NCBI GenBank assembly: GCA_027576995.1
Contig: JANBQC010000094.1
Span: 1-60,849 of the forward strand
Source of the DNA: Dimargaris cristalligena
Taxonomy: Eukaryota > Kickxellomycota > Dimargaritomycetes > Dimargaritales > Dimargaritaceae
Reading direction: 5' to 3'
DNA length: 60,849 nucleotides
The first letter of the stretch is position 1. Each line of letters opens with the position of its first letter. Under the pieces are notes generated by a model, which had not been told where the DNA came from, ran no database searches, and was given only the letters and a program-made list of their open reading frames with translations. The translations under genes and the position numbers were made by a program. This document shows, piece after piece, positions 1 to 12,116 of the stretch.

Positions 1-1137
<1,137 letters not shown>

Positions 1138-3893
1138 CTACGTAGCGCGGTCTCCTTTAAAAGTAGTCTCGAGGGCCGACGCAATGGTAAGAAGGGTGGT
1201 ATCGTCACCATACTGCGCAATAAGCTGTAATCCAATCGGCAACTGTAACTTCTCTGTCGGCGACCCATCCGTAACATTAATCCGACCACAATTGACCGAG
1301 ATGGCGGGAATACCTGCCAAACTAGCCGGTACCGTCATGACATCGTTCACATATTCCGCTAAAATGGGGGAGACTGAAGCCGAAGCATCCGCATTCGTGT
1401 CCGTGTCCGAGGTGTGATCCAATGCCCCGGCCGCCGATTTCAGCGTCGGTGCATGGGAAATAGCCGTGGGGGTGAGTAAGACATCAACCCTGGTCCCCCC
1501 ATCTTCTGGGCGGCGTATCGCGTCCCCAATAGCATCGCCCCCGCCTTCTTCCAAAATGGCTAATGGATCAGCGAGTTGGAAAAGGCTATTAAAGTCTTGC
1601 TTGAGTAGCCGGCGTACTTTTTGGGCTTGTACGAAGTAGTCCCGGTACGCTCCGGCGGTTAGCACGTAGGTGCCTAATAAGATGCGCCGTTTGACTTCGG
1701 CTCCGAAACCAAGGGCCCGTTGGGCACCGTAGAGAGTAGGCTCACCGGATCCATCGCTCCTTTGCATGGCTTCCATTTCCTTGGTGAATGGTTCGCCTAA
1801 ATGGGCCGAAGTATAAGTATATGTCGACCAAAATGTGAAGAGTTTTTAGGCGACTAGTTATAAGGGCCTGGCTGGCACCAAGCGACATCCCCGTACCTGA
1901 TAGATTAATGGATAAAATGCAGGTATATACTAATAACTTACCGTAGGCTAGCCCATTAAACCGGGCTAGATTGGAAGACGCTTCCGCGGGGGCTAAAATA
2001 TAGTAGGAGGACAGGGCGTAGCGGGTATGTGGGCAAGAGACGGGAACTATGGTAGCACCAAGCTGCCGAAGGTATTCAATTCCCTGGCGCCAAGTCGCCG
2101 TAACGTTCTCATTGAGTTCCTCAATCAAATATTCCTACGCATGAGTGGATATCGCAGTTCACCAAATAGCAAGTCATTTAGTTTAGTACCAGAACACCGG
2201 TTATAAGTATAGATATAGCAGCCCTCAAGTGATAATGGGGTACTGAATCTGGAGGTTTTATGGGCCATCAATTTCATCTAATCCATTTCGACCAGGCACA
2301 AACAAAAGCAATACTAAAATAGAAGGTTGAATTACCTTGGGGATGCCGATGCGACAGCCAGAGAGATTGGTCGACGTCCATTTGGCGCGTAATTCGTTCA
2401 ACTTTGTTGATTGATGGTGAAGTTTTTTTATGGTTTGCCGGTGCTCCCTAGTTAAACAAGTGGGATCATTGGGGTCGGGCTGCGCCAACACATCTAATCA
2501 ACGTATTACCCGATAGAATTAGAAGAAGAAATAACCGGCCGTTGTGCTAATAGTCAGTTAGTATTATTTGCATGTTCTCCAAGAAATGACAATATTACTC
2601 TATAAATGAAGCAGGCGTACGAGACACAGAGCGAGAGATACCTACCGAAAGCCTTTTGCGTGTCACCCACGCTTCGGGCGAGAATACCGACGGTATCAAG
2701 CGAATTAGCAAAGGCCACAACGCCCCAGCGGGAAATGGTTCCGTAGGAAGGCTTAAACCCGACTATGCCACAATAGGAGGCAGGTAACCGGACGGAGCCT
2801 CCGGTATCAGTGCCCAAGGCTCTAGATAAAGCGGATATGGGGAAGTTTAAATATATTGAATCAGATCCGCATTAGAGACGTAGCCCCGATAATACCAAGT
2901 CCATCATGAGGCACGGGGTTCTGGTGTGGCTATTTCCTGGGTCGATTGAGGAGATCTAGTTTCGTTTAAAGGCTTACCAAATGGCATATTAATAGATAAG
3001 GCCAACTTACATATCGCAGAGATGGGCGGCTACGGCAGCGGCACTTCCGCCCGAACTACCCCCTGCACTGTACATGAGACTCGGGTCACTAGGACTCGCA
3101 CTACCACCATTTAAAAATGGGACGGGGTTAATGACGGGCCCGTGTGTGCTGAAAACACTGGTGGAACTAGTTTTATGCAAAGTGAAATTAGGAAATTGCA
3201 GGGAAACGCGGGAAAGCCATCCGCGATATATATTAGTTAGTAACGAAGGGCGATAAACTATTGAAGGGCCACAAAATGGGGAACTATGGGTCTTGGAAGC
3301 TTTGGCACTCATCATCATCTCACTAGATCAAAAGACATTACGCGGTAGAACTTACCCCATACCAAACTCGTCTAGGTTCGTTTTGCCAACGATAAGTCCG
3401 CCCGCCTGCCGAATGAGTTTAACGGCTGTCGCATTATAGGGTGATTGGAAGTCTGGAACAATATAGTGGAGCAAGAGTAGGGAAACAGAGTAATTACTAA
3501 CCCATATAGCCAGGGTGTACATAATGTGACAAAGGGCCACAAATATCCGGGAGCGCTGTTGCTTACAATCCAAATCAATTGATTTGACCAGCAAAAGGTA
3601 TACAAAATGCGGGACGTACCTTGAAGAAACGGCGACCCGCAAGTGGTTCGAAAATCAGTGGTACAAATGTTGTCTTTGATCCCAATTGAAACACCATCAA
3701 GAGGGCCTCGGGCCGCACCATCAGTCGACTGAACTCCAGTTTGAGGCAATGTATCAGAATCCCGACTTGGGTTGGGCACAAACGCCCGGTATGGGTCAGA
3801 AGGAGGAGAAGCTAGTCCGGACTGCTGCGCTTTGTTTACAATAGACCGCCTGCTACCATATCGGAGGCTGGCCTGATTCCGATTAAATTCCAT
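1138..3893 (-). CDS. HER2: glutamyl-tRNA(Gln) amidotransferase subunit A, mitochondrial (GatA/HER2), multi-exon
   Basis: Amidase-signature enzyme. With GatB and GatF it converts Glu-tRNA(Gln) to Gln-tRNA(Gln) in mitochondria. The exons I infer from GT/AG sites are 3620-3893, 3356-3452, 3011-3307, 2646-2821, 2336-2493, 1942-2134 and 1138-1796, all keeping frame. The Ser-cisSer-Lys triad is visible: Lys in [10 protein letters not shown] (exon 1), cis-Ser in [12 protein letters not shown] (exon 3), and the nucleophile Ser in [13 protein letters not shown] (exon 4). The last exon carries [18 protein letters not shown] and the C-terminal GLQLIA. Exon 3 has roughly 45 unusual residues between [10 protein letters not shown] and THGPVINP; a TACTAAC-like box and a TTTTCAG at 3149-3155 suggest an unspliced intron there. 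The ATG at 3893 is uncertain: an AG acceptor lies a few codons inside it, so the true first exon may be upstream. Confidence 0.92.
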
Positions 3894-5311
3894 GGGGGAA
3901 GCGGTATCGTTATTAAGATTGGTGTTATTTTTTATGGTAAGCGAACGGCTAATTTGGTTTGTGAGGTAACTACAGTTTTCCCCACCATCCCTCTCCTACG
4001 AAATAAGATATTATAATATATCTCCTATCGGATCGTCGTTTATTCGCCTAAAATAGTTATGGTTTCTATATAACATATATAATGAAAATTACCTCAACTA
4101 TGCCTGTTCGAGAGTGAGCCACATGGTAAATAGAATTCGGGTGCCGGGTAATCCCCGACAAAGAGAGGGGGCGGCCTAGCCAGCAGACACCCATGAGTTG
4201 AGCCATGTACCTGGGCGGCTGGTTTTTTTTGGGGGGGGGCTTCGGTGGGAATGCAGCAGGTATGCCAAAGAAGTGGACAATGGTCTAGGCAAGTAATTAA
4301 GTATCGCCGGGTAAAATGGGGAAGGGGGTCTGAGGCTTCGATCCATTCAAAGGCATAAGGGGAATGGAGCGGTGGGTGGGTGGGGAGTGTGATTCGGCTC
4401 ATGCCTCTCAAAGTGTGACGGAATCCCTCCCCCCCTCCTATTCGTCCACACTCTCGGGGTTGGGACTCTCAAAATTATCCTAGAGTGTCTTCAGCCTAAA
4501 TTATCCCTTGAATTCTACATAAATATAGTGAGGTATTCAGCCTAATTAAGTGGCCCGATGTAGTTATAACTTGGTTCGGAGGCCTGTAATTTGGCCCGTC
4601 TGGACGTTAAGGTCTAATTCCCGTTGACGATTGTTCGATAAATAAGGTAGAGCATCTACAAATACTTCTAGTCCGCAGCGTATACCCTGTTGGCCTAACT
4701 CTCGCATATGCTAGGATAGACTGCTGTAATATGGCTAATATATATTTAATTGGTGACATTCCGGAGACTCTTGATAAAATGGGAAAGAAATAGAGCGTCG
4801 GTGGCATACGAATGGTTGTACATATAATATTACAATTGGCTCAAAGGGCCAAACGAAAAGCAAGATAAAACAGAAATAATCAAAAATGAAAGACATCGTC
4901 CACTTTAGGTCGATAGAGGGCTCTAATTACTAATAAGGGTGTGAGCAGCCGCCACTGCCCTAAACTCGGGTTTTCTAATTCGGAGAAGGGCGACGCGATC
5001 ACAGAAGAAGCAATGGACTCAAACCCCTCTTAGTCAGGCTCTGACCTAAGGGAGTATTATAGCTGAGGAGTATGATGTGTCGAAGATGGAGATGGGGGGT
5101 TCCGAAGAACATATCAACTTGTTAAAGTAGAAGACCATTACAAATAGAACCATATAGAATCGAAAAGTAAACTAGTGTGATAGATTCCAATGTGTAAAAA
5201 AAAGGTAAATGGATGAGAGGGTTGTACTACCTAAAGAGGCACACAGTCAGCACTAGCACGTCTCGCTGTTTCCAGGTCCAGGTCCAGGTCCAGGGGGTGG
5301 ATGGTATACTA
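3894..5311. other. spacer, HER2 promoter side and ATG15 3' flank
   Basis: AT-rich, with TATATAAT-type stretches near 4010 and 4070-4082 that could serve HER2 transcription. A short tandem repeat of ggtcca units lies at 5273-5295. No gene recognised. Confidence 0.4.
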
Positions 5312-6886
5312 TTACTCAAACGACCAGTCCGAACAGTCCGTGCACTCTTCGTCGACTTCACAAGCGGGCCAGGGAATGCTTTCGTCACCCAAGACCTCGT
5401 CCAGGACCTTGTGGATGCGGTGATTCCCGATATTGACCCGCCAGCCCTTTTCGCGCACGGTGTCGAAGATGCAGCTTGATCCTATGTGGCACTTGGATTC
5501 CATGGCGTAGCCGCCGTAGTAGCAGGAACTGCCGCCGCCGTTACAGGAGCCCACGAACAGGGGGTCGGCGTTATGGCCGAAGTGGAAAATGGGCATTTTA
5601 CGCATGTCGGCGCCGGGGCCGACGGGCAGGTGGAGGCGACTAGCGGCCAGGCGATCACCCGGGGCCTGGAACCCCACGGTGGGCTGACCGTACGTGAGGC
5701 CCAGCAAGCCGGCTAAGGAGCCGCCCAGGGAATGGCCGGTGAGCCAAATATCGGCTTGGGGGTACTGGTCGCTCACGTAGAGGAACAGATTGGCGGCGGC
5801 CTGGAAGTACAGGTCGTCGCTCTGGAGACTATCCTCCAGGCATTGTTGGTTGCATTTCCCCGAACTCATATAGCAGTCACATACGGTGGACCACGAATAG
5901 TCGATGCGGGCGCAGCAGCACGAGAAGAGACGGTTGTCGTTGAGTTTGTCCCGGGCCGACGTTTCCGAATCACCGCCCAGGAAGAAGCGGGCGCTGGTCC
6001 CTTTGATGGTGATGACGATGGTGGAGTTTTTGTCGTCCCCGTAGACATAGCCGCGCAGCCCATCGGAATCCCACCCGAATGAGGAGTTTTGGTACCACTG
6101 GTCGTTGGCTAGGTCAAACCACAGGTCATCGGTGGGCAGGGAATAGGCGTTGGCGGTCATACGGGCCAGGGTGGTGATGGTGTAATTATCGGCTACGTCC
6201 GGGATCTTAAGCGCTGGTAGTTGATCCTGCTGGTGCGAACCCGAGAAGCGGGAGTAGTCGACAGTGGTAGCGGCGTAGGGAGATGCTTCGTCGGCGGGCG
6301 AATCCGCCCAGAAGCTGGGGCGACGCCGGGTGGATAGGGCGTGGTACTGGTAGCGGAAGGGTAGCGTATTGATACGGGTTGAATTGCCGTAGGTCTGCGC
6401 CACATATTCCGGCTGACGGTCCGAGGCGCTGGGGAAGGCCGGGTCGGTGCGTTGTAAATACCGGTAAAAGGCCTGGCGGTTCGTCTCCGGATAAGGAATC
6501 CGAACGCCCGGACGAGCGCGTACGTTGAGGTCGGTCAGCTGCAGCGGGGGGCCTTCCCGGTTAGCGGCCAAGTTGACGCGCATTTCCAATTCGGCAAGTT
6601 TGGCGGGGGTATACACCTGCTGGAGAAAGAGGTTTTTTTGGTCCGAGGTGCCATGGTGAAGCACTTGGTGCAGACGAAGCTGGACCGGGGGCCCGCCGGG
6701 CGACGAAGTGGAGAAGGGGGTCGGTGTGTACGACTGAAACCAGGCGGCGGGTCGGTGAAAAAGCAGGTCCGCATAGAGCGGCAGGGGGGCTGAATAGAGG
6801 GAGAACTCTAGGTTAAAATGGCGCCAAATGAGAAGAAAACTCAGAAGGGTTACGAAGCACAGACAAAAGGGGGCTAGCACCGCCAT
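5312..6886 (-). CDS. ATG15: ATG15-type vacuolar/lysosomal phospholipase (class 3 lipase)
   Basis: Single-exon gene of 524 residues. Fungal Atg15 is a type II membrane lipase carried to the vacuole, where it breaks down autophagic and Cvt body membranes. I start at the ATG at 6886 because the frame upstream has no ATG and runs into a TA-rich TATA-like tract (7010-7022). Residues about 5-23 form the single membrane anchor. The lipase elbow GHSLGG is at about 384-389 (Ser386). The block GFQAPGDRLAASRLHLP follows. Likely Asp441 (HNADPLF) and His489 (NHRIHKV) complete the triad. The GGYAMESKCH segment and the tail with ECTDCSDWSFE match the Atg15 C-terminus. A Cys-rich stretch (about residues 325-352) probably forms lumenal disulphides. 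Length and motif order fit the family. Confidence 0.95.
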   Translation of the reverse strand: MAVLAPFCLCFVTLLSFLLIWRHFNLEFSLYSAPLPLYADLLFHRPAAWFQSYTPTPFSTSSPGGPPVQLRLHQVLHHGTSDQKNLFLQQVYTPAKLAELEMRVNLAANREGPPLQLTDLNVRARPGVRIPYPETNRQAFYRYLQRTDPAFPSASDRQPEYVAQTYGNSTRINTLPFRYQYHALSTRRRPSFWADSPADEASPYAATTVDYSRFSGSHQQDQLPALKIPDVADNYTITTLARMTANAYSLPTDDLWFDLANDQWYQNSSFGWDSDGLRGYVYGDDKNSTIVITIKGTSARFFLGGDSETSARDKLNDNRLFSCCCARIDYSWSTVCDCYMSSGKCNQQCLEDSLQSDDLYFQAAANLFLYVSDQYPQADIWLTGHSLGGSLAGLLGLTYGQPTVGFQAPGDRLAASRLHLPVGPGADMRKMPIFHFGHNADPLFVGSCNGGGSSCYYGGYAMESKCHIGSSCIFDTVREKGWRVNIGNHRIHKVLDEVLGDESIPWPACEVDEECTDCSDWSFE

Positions 6887-7511
6887 GGCCTGTGCGACGG
6901 TCGAGCGGGTGGGAGGTGAAAAGAACAGGGAAGATGGAGAGAATGAAAAAGAGAGACTGTGAGGGCGGGGATAAGAAAGGATAGCAAAGACAGCCTTAAG
7001 GGAATGAAATATATATATATAAGGAAACTGGGCCGAAAGGCAATGCAATGAAGAAAGGTGGTCAGAAGGGGAAGTGAGCGGGGAAGTTAACCAAGGCCGG
7101 TTCTCCTAGTATACCTCTTGGCTATTAAAGTCCCTGAGTTTAGGCTGGGAGAATTAGAGGGAATTAGAGAGAAATAGAAAGAGGGAAATTCACGGTCCGT
7201 AAGAAACGGCTGACGTGGAAGGGAGTAAAGCTGTTTGTATCCCTCCTTCCTTCCTCTCCTTTGTTTCTGAGTCAACTCTATTAGAAGCAGTGGGTTGAAT
7301 AAAAGGCACAATTGGCACAGCAAGATAAGGAGGGTATCCTACAGCTAATGGCGGCTTGGTGGTGGTCATGCGCCCCAGCTGGCCACCAAGCGGGGTCCAC
7401 CCTGTCAGCTGGTGCTCGCACAGCCGCCAATCCCTCTCCCCGTTGGCTTCGAATATAGAATTTGATAGGGCGGTGGATACAGTCTCCCAAGGCTGAAACA
7501 GTCGTCAGATA

Positions 7512-7543
<32 letters not shown>

Positions 7544-8327
7544 TTACTACTACTATTACTACCATAACATGCCGCTCAAACATAGATGGTGCACACGAGT
7601 AACTATATCGGATTTGACGGATCTAAGGCGCTTGAAATCGACCAACGATTATATTCAATTATATCTGTCGACCTACGGATAAATGTCACCCCGTCTGGGC
7701 CAATGTGATCTCCCCCCCCAAAAAATCGCAGCGACTTGGAAGCGACCAGAGCTAAATATAGCGCAGCGGGGTGTTACCTTTTTTTACCAGTGTGTATTGT
7801 CAGGCGCAAGGTAGTCACTTTGCGAATGCGAGGGTCGGGCCTGGGTGTCACCTCGACAGGTACTCAGATTTCCACGTTGGAGACAAGTCCCTGTGTCTGT
7901 AGGAGAGAAGACATTATATCCTCGCCTTTTATCTCTCTCGATGGTCGGCATTCCATGTATTACTTTGGAGTGCACTCTGTCTTACTGTTCAGTGTTGCGC
8001 ACAACCAAGCACTTGACCAACCCAAGCCAAGAGACCTTTTCTGCGATCACATCGTCCGATTATCGAATAGGGGAGGCAAAAACGGCCGTATATTCTCCCC
8101 TTGGCCCAACGCAGGCATTACTACGGCCACCCCCCATTAAGGACGGTCAGTATCACCACCACCACCAGTTCGATATTTAACCGAACAACGTCCCTCCCCA
8201 ATTGCTTTTGACTTGACACTTTGCCATTAAACATCTACTGTTCATCTTTATCTTGGGCCTAGCCTACTAGCATCCCCCTTCTCTGCATTAATCATATATT
8301 CTACATACCTACCTTGTCCTTATTATC
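6887..8327. promoter_or_regulatory. divergent promoter region between ATG15 and the proline-rich orphan
   Basis: This 1.4-kb spacer carries the ATG15 promoter, with a TATATATATATA run at 7010-7022 about 125 bases above its ATG. A TAC/ACT trinucleotide microsatellite is at 7513-7561. The region before 8328 is pyrimidine-rich, and CAC triplets cluster at about 8152-8165. ORFs here are short and unlike any family I know. Confidence 0.4.
7513..7561. repeat. ACT/TAC trinucleotide microsatellite
   Basis: About 16 near-perfect units of a TAC trinucleotide, with interruptions by TAT. It lies between two genes and is not in a supported reading frame. Confidence 0.9.
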
Positions 8328-9014
8328 ATGTCTATTGCTGCACTGAGCCTGTCCTCCCAAACTATCCCTTCCCAACGCTCTCCACCTCCGTTTCCAATGT
8401 CCAAACCAAATTACCCCCCACGCTGGAGCGGCCACCCCGGGGGGGCCTATTCCCAGCGCCCTTTCCGGGCTGCTTCGCCCCCCCTAGCTTCGGTACCCGC
8501 CACCACCAGCCGGGGCGACCGGCGGCTGCGCCAAAGTGCCCCAGGAACCCCGGTGGCCCGGCCCCACCACCACCAACAGCAACCACCCATCTCCTTCTCC
8601 CCCAATGCTGTACCAATGGCCCCCGGTCGGCGAAGCCCGCCGCCCCCACCACCTGCCGCAACCCGGTTTGAGCCCTACCCGATACCACGTCGGGCAATGG
8701 TTCCCCCTTCTTATTTCACGCCCCTATTTCCTCACCTTCCCCTTCCCCACAACTCCCCCATTCATTCGCTACCCAATTCGACCGATGCCCGCGTCTTGGT
8801 CCACCAGTTGCACCTACCCCTCAACCCCGCCGAACGGGCTCTGGAGCGGAGTAAAGCGCGGGCCCAAGAGTGCGAAGAGGAAGTGCCGGCCGTATCCCCA
8901 CTCCGCCGACTTCAAATGCGGCCGCTTCTGCGCCTGCCTCCACTTGAGGTTGCCGGGGCCCAATCCCAGGAAAAGTCCGCGGTCCGCTCCCACCTCGAGT
9001 CCCATTTCTGGTAG
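8328..9014 (+). CDS. hypothetical proline/histidine-rich protein
   Basis: A 228-residue open frame from an ATG at 8328. I do not recognise it. Codon third positions are mostly C or G, like the proven genes nearby, which supports coding. Residues 1-150 are low complexity, rich in Pro, Ser, His and Arg, with a run of six Pro at about 104-109 and a HHHQQQPP stretch. Residues about 165-185 (NPAERALERSKARAQECEEE) could form a charged helix. The frame ends in HFW and a TAG within ttctgGTAGCT, so the stop overlaps a possible splice donor and a further exon is conceivable. A second frame (8536-9060) overlaps it but has poorer codon use. Confidence 0.5.
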   Translation: MSIAALSLSSQTIPSQRSPPPFPMSKPNYPPRWSGHPGGAYSQRPFRAASPPLASVPATTSRGDRRLRQSAPGTPVARPHHHQQQPPISFSPNAVPMAPGRRSPPPPPPAATRFEPYPIPRRAMVPPSYFTPLFPHLPLPHNSPIHSLPNSTDARVLVHQLHLPLNPAERALERSKARAQECEEEVPAVSPLRRLQMRPLLRLPPLEVAGAQSQEKSAVRSHLESHFW

Positions 9015-9484
9015 CTCTCCTTCCGGCAAAAATAATATATATGCGAGACTGAAACAGTAAAGTTTACGACAGTTTTCGTAAGAACGGCGTTTTTACGATC
9101 CCCTCGCCCTTCCTTATGTAGCAACGACGATTCACTGTTGGACCGTAAAGAAAACTCCGCTTGGGCTCCGCATTGGTATCCATTTCTTTTTTCGGGGAAC
9201 CGCCTGGTGGTAATTCCCCACAACCTAGACTCCCATGTACAATTATCTTATACCGTTTTTTTATATATAAATACCTTTTTGGTTTCAGTCATTCATATCT
9301 CGTTCTAATGGAGTGGTTCTCCTCCTTCATGTGCTAAAAACCATAAATTAAAGACACCTAAAAGACTGGCCCCATCATCCACGTGTTATTAATAATGTGC
9401 TTATAGAGGGGTATATGTGTATGTGCGTGACTGGGTGTGCTCATATAGAAAGGTCTCCGCTTATTTAAGCATGGTAGCAGCGAG
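9015..9484. other. spacer between convergent genes
   Basis: 3' flanks of the plus-strand orphan and of the minus-strand coiled-coil gene. AT-rich (for example 9250-9275). No gene seen. Confidence 0.4.
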
Positions 9485-9915
9485 TCAGGGGAAAACCGTC
9501 TGAAGGGAAGCGGCCACCTGTTGGACTTTGGTACGGGGGTCATCGAGCACGGGGGACTCGGCACCGGCAGCGGTCAATTCGCGGTGGACCTGCTGGAGCG
9601 ATTGGTAAGCCAGTTCACAAGCAGCCAGAGTCTGGTCGAGCTAACAACAGCAAGAGGTTTCGTGAAAACCAAGTTGGAATCAGAATGAAAAAGTACGCGG
9701 ATGAATATTTAAGCCCGTCAACTATTATACATAGAGAGAGTGAATGCAAATTCTATATACAGAGAGTGAATGCAGGCGACCTCTTGTTCGCCCTTGGGTG
9801 GGAGAGGATATACCACAATGAACCGTTGCACACAGAAGGCGTACTTTACCTGCAGCTGTTCTTGTTCCAAGGCCAATACGCTCTTTTCCAGTAACGAGTC
9901 GAGCATGTCGTCCAT
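9485..9915 (-). CDS. 73-residue coiled-coil protein, two exons
   Basis: Exon 1 is 9850-9915: ATG, then 22 codons MDDMLDSLLEKSVLALEQEQ plus LQ, ending CAG before GTAAAG. Exon 2 is 9485-9640: it follows a TTAG acceptor and encodes 51 residues from LDQTLAACELAYQSLQQVHR to SLQTVFP and a TGA. The intron (9641-9849) is 209 bases and the junction is in phase 0. The protein is mostly helical, with a Leu/Gln-rich heptad-like pattern from residue 5 to about 45 and a short Pro-containing break (ESPVLDDP) before a second helix. Size and pattern resemble small coiled-coil subunits of multi-protein complexes, but I could not match it to one. Both exons have GC-rich third positions, unlike the surrounding spacer. 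Confidence 0.6.
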
Positions 9916-10722
9916 GGGGAAAACGAAATGAGCGAAATAAGAGCAATAGAATTAGTACCAAGAAAGGGATTCCTTCGCTTTAAAGGGCAAATCTTCGCAG
10001 CTATATGGAAAAAGCCTACCAACTTCATAGACTAGCCAAACACAGCATCGCTACCTTTGCAAAAGGTGCCTGTCCTTCCCCTGGTAAAACTATACGGGTC
10101 GGTGAGCTGGAGCGCGGCTTTTTCAATGTCACAGGACTGTTTGGGCGCTTCCTTTTAATAAGGTTCAATAAGACACCCCTCCCAGAGCTTGGCCCTTAAA
10201 AGGCTGAGCCGCAGTCCACTCCAAAGCACTAAATATATAATATCCCTTTACTAATACACGAGACGATTGCCCGTCTATCATGGTGGATGTGCACAACTCT
10301 CTCCATGTAGTCGATTATTGGGCTTCCGAACTGGCCCGACCATATAAAAGATTGTCAGGTATTTCGTATCCTGTTGGAGAGGAGCGGATGGTACTGGCAG
10401 CTGTGGGGTTCATTCAGGGCAACTGGCAATACCCCATAACTATAAAAAACCCCGCACTTGACTAGCCACCTTGCTATCTTAATTTTATTTTCTATTCCGA
10501 TAATTTGCTCTTTGTTACACCTACTTCACGACATTATATATTAAATATTGATATCCGTTGGCAATTGTTAGCCGACTTTACTTGTTATTACTCCAGTAGT
10601 GGAGCTTACCGGGGTTTTTGCGGGCATTGCTTGAATTATTACCAAACTATCCCGCCATTGTTGGACAGTACGGGATACTCTTAATATATATCGCCCCGGC
10701 CATTTTTTACTCTAGTCCGACT
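9916..10722. promoter_or_regulatory. divergent promoter between the coiled-coil gene and tyrosinase
   Basis: Candidate TATA elements occur at about 10440 (actataaaaaacc) and at 10682-10690, ahead of the tyrosinase ATG. A 61-codon ATG frame at 10280-10465 has no family features and is probably chance. Confidence 0.35.
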
Positions 10723-11688
10723 ATGGCTCCTCTAAGCCCCCGTATTTCCCCAGCGTCTCTCACCCGGCCCTTTACCCTGCTTCTCCACCTACTCCCTCTC
10801 CTCTTCCTGCAATGCCTCAACCTTCCCCAGGTCCACGGTCGATGTGACCGCATCGCCGTTCGCCGTTCCTTCGTCCACATGTCCGAGGCCGACCGAGCCA
10901 TCTTCCTAACCGCCCATGCCCGCCTCAACGATCCCCGCAGTAGCCGACCCAACCGGTTCGACTACATTGTCAACAAACACGCCCACCACCACGAAAGCAT
11001 CCACGAAGGGGCCATCATCTTCCCCTGGCACCGTCCGTTCCTTGCCGAATACCAGTACGCCTTACACCGCATCGACCCCCGCGCCGATCTGCCCTACTGG
11101 AATTGGGCCGAGCACGGCCTGTACCCCGAAACGAGTCCCGTCTTCCAGGGCGGTCCCACATGGTTAGGTGGTGACGGGGTGGGTCCCCACCGGTGCGTGC
11201 CCGACGGGGCCCTGGCCCCACTGCCGGTATTTTACACCTCGTACCAGTTTCCAACCACCGATGATACTACTACTACTACTACCCCTTGTTTGCGTCGCCG
11301 TTTTGATAAGGGCCCTAATCGCATGTCCACCTGGTTTGAGCAAACCACCATTGAGCTGTGGCTCACGTCCAGTCGCACCTACGCCGAATTCCGCGCCCTT
11401 TTTGAACCCCCGCACTGGTTGGTCCATACCAGTATCGACGGTGATATGAGCTCTCCCTATGCTCCCAACGATTTACTCTTCTTTCTCCACCACGCTTACA
11501 TGGACAAGCTGTGGAATGACTGGATGGAACGTGATCCCTCCGGGGCCCGCTTCGCGGAATACAATGGGGCACTTAAAAACGGAACCCCGGTTTCACCCGA
11601 TGATTTTATCGACGGGTTCGGTGATTTGCGGGTCAGAGATGTCCTCAACACGACGGCCCATGACACCTTGTGTTATACTTACGACTAG
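10723..11688 (+). CDS. secreted tyrosinase (type-3 copper oxidase)
   Basis: 321 residues from the ATG at 10723. The frame stays open upstream but has no other ATG. Residues about 12-39 form a signal peptide (hydrophobic Leu-rich core, cut near VHG/RC). Tyrosinases oxidise monophenols and diphenols to quinones, as in melanin synthesis or cross-linking, using two coppers. The CuA site is the HAHHHESIH cluster (86-94) plus His103 in FPWHRPFLAEYQ. The CuB site is His231 and His235 in HWLVHTS, then His256/257 in FFLHHAYMDKLW. The usual Asp-Pro before the last His pair is replaced by Asn-Asp (APNDLLFFLHH). It is short for the family and lacks the long C-terminal domain of intracellular fungal tyrosinases, resembling short secreted forms. 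A six-Thr run at 182-187 is encoded by an ACT repeat. Confidence 0.93.
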   Translation: MAPLSPRISPASLTRPFTLLLHLLPLLFLQCLNLPQVHGRCDRIAVRRSFVHMSEADRAIFLTAHARLNDPRSSRPNRFDYIVNKHAHHHESIHEGAIIFPWHRPFLAEYQYALHRIDPRADLPYWNWAEHGLYPETSPVFQGGPTWLGGDGVGPHRCVPDGALAPLPVFYTSYQFPTTDDTTTTTTPCLRRRFDKGPNRMSTWFEQTTIELWLTSSRTYAEFRALFEPPHWLVHTSIDGDMSSPYAPNDLLFFLHHAYMDKLWNDWMERDPSGARFAEYNGALKNGTPVSPDDFIDGFGDLRVRDVLNTTAHDTLCYTYD

Positions 11689-12116
11689 GATATTAACCCT
11701 TCCTCCTCCTCATTTCTCTTTCTCTAAAAGTACTTATTACTTGTACATGTTACATGCTTCGCAAAAAGTAAAATCATCCCATGACTGTATTATAAATTTT
11801 AATCAACCATTACAATTACCCCAATGCCCCCCCCTCAACTATCCCTAGGTATCGGGAGAACATAGGGTTAAAGTGCCCCCGCAGTGTTTCATTGCCATAC
11901 ACCAACCATGCCTGGATGTTGGCAAATGAACTTACTCCGGTTTGTAGTAAGATGCTGTAACAGCTGGCCTTTATTTTTCACAAAGTATAGACTATTGATC
12001 ACTTAGCCCAACTCACTTACTTTTTTTTCTAATTTGACTATTTATGAACAGCTTATAATAGTATTGTGCATTAGGGATTACTGAACTCAGTATTAACACA
12101 ATTTGTTGCTTGGAAG
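11689..12116. other. 3' flank of tyrosinase, passing into CpG-poor repeat zone
   Basis: From about 11880 the sequence becomes poor in CG dinucleotides, unlike the genes on its left. No gene seen. Confidence 0.4.

Noticed and set aside
6887..7048. N-terminal extension of ATG15 by 54 codons
   Set aside because: No ATG is present in the extension, and it covers a TATA-like TA run. The ATG at 6886 leads directly into the expected membrane anchor.
8536..9060. 174-codon plus-strand frame overlapping the proline-rich orphan
   Set aside because: Poorer third-position pattern than the 8328 frame and no family match. Kept only as an alternative.
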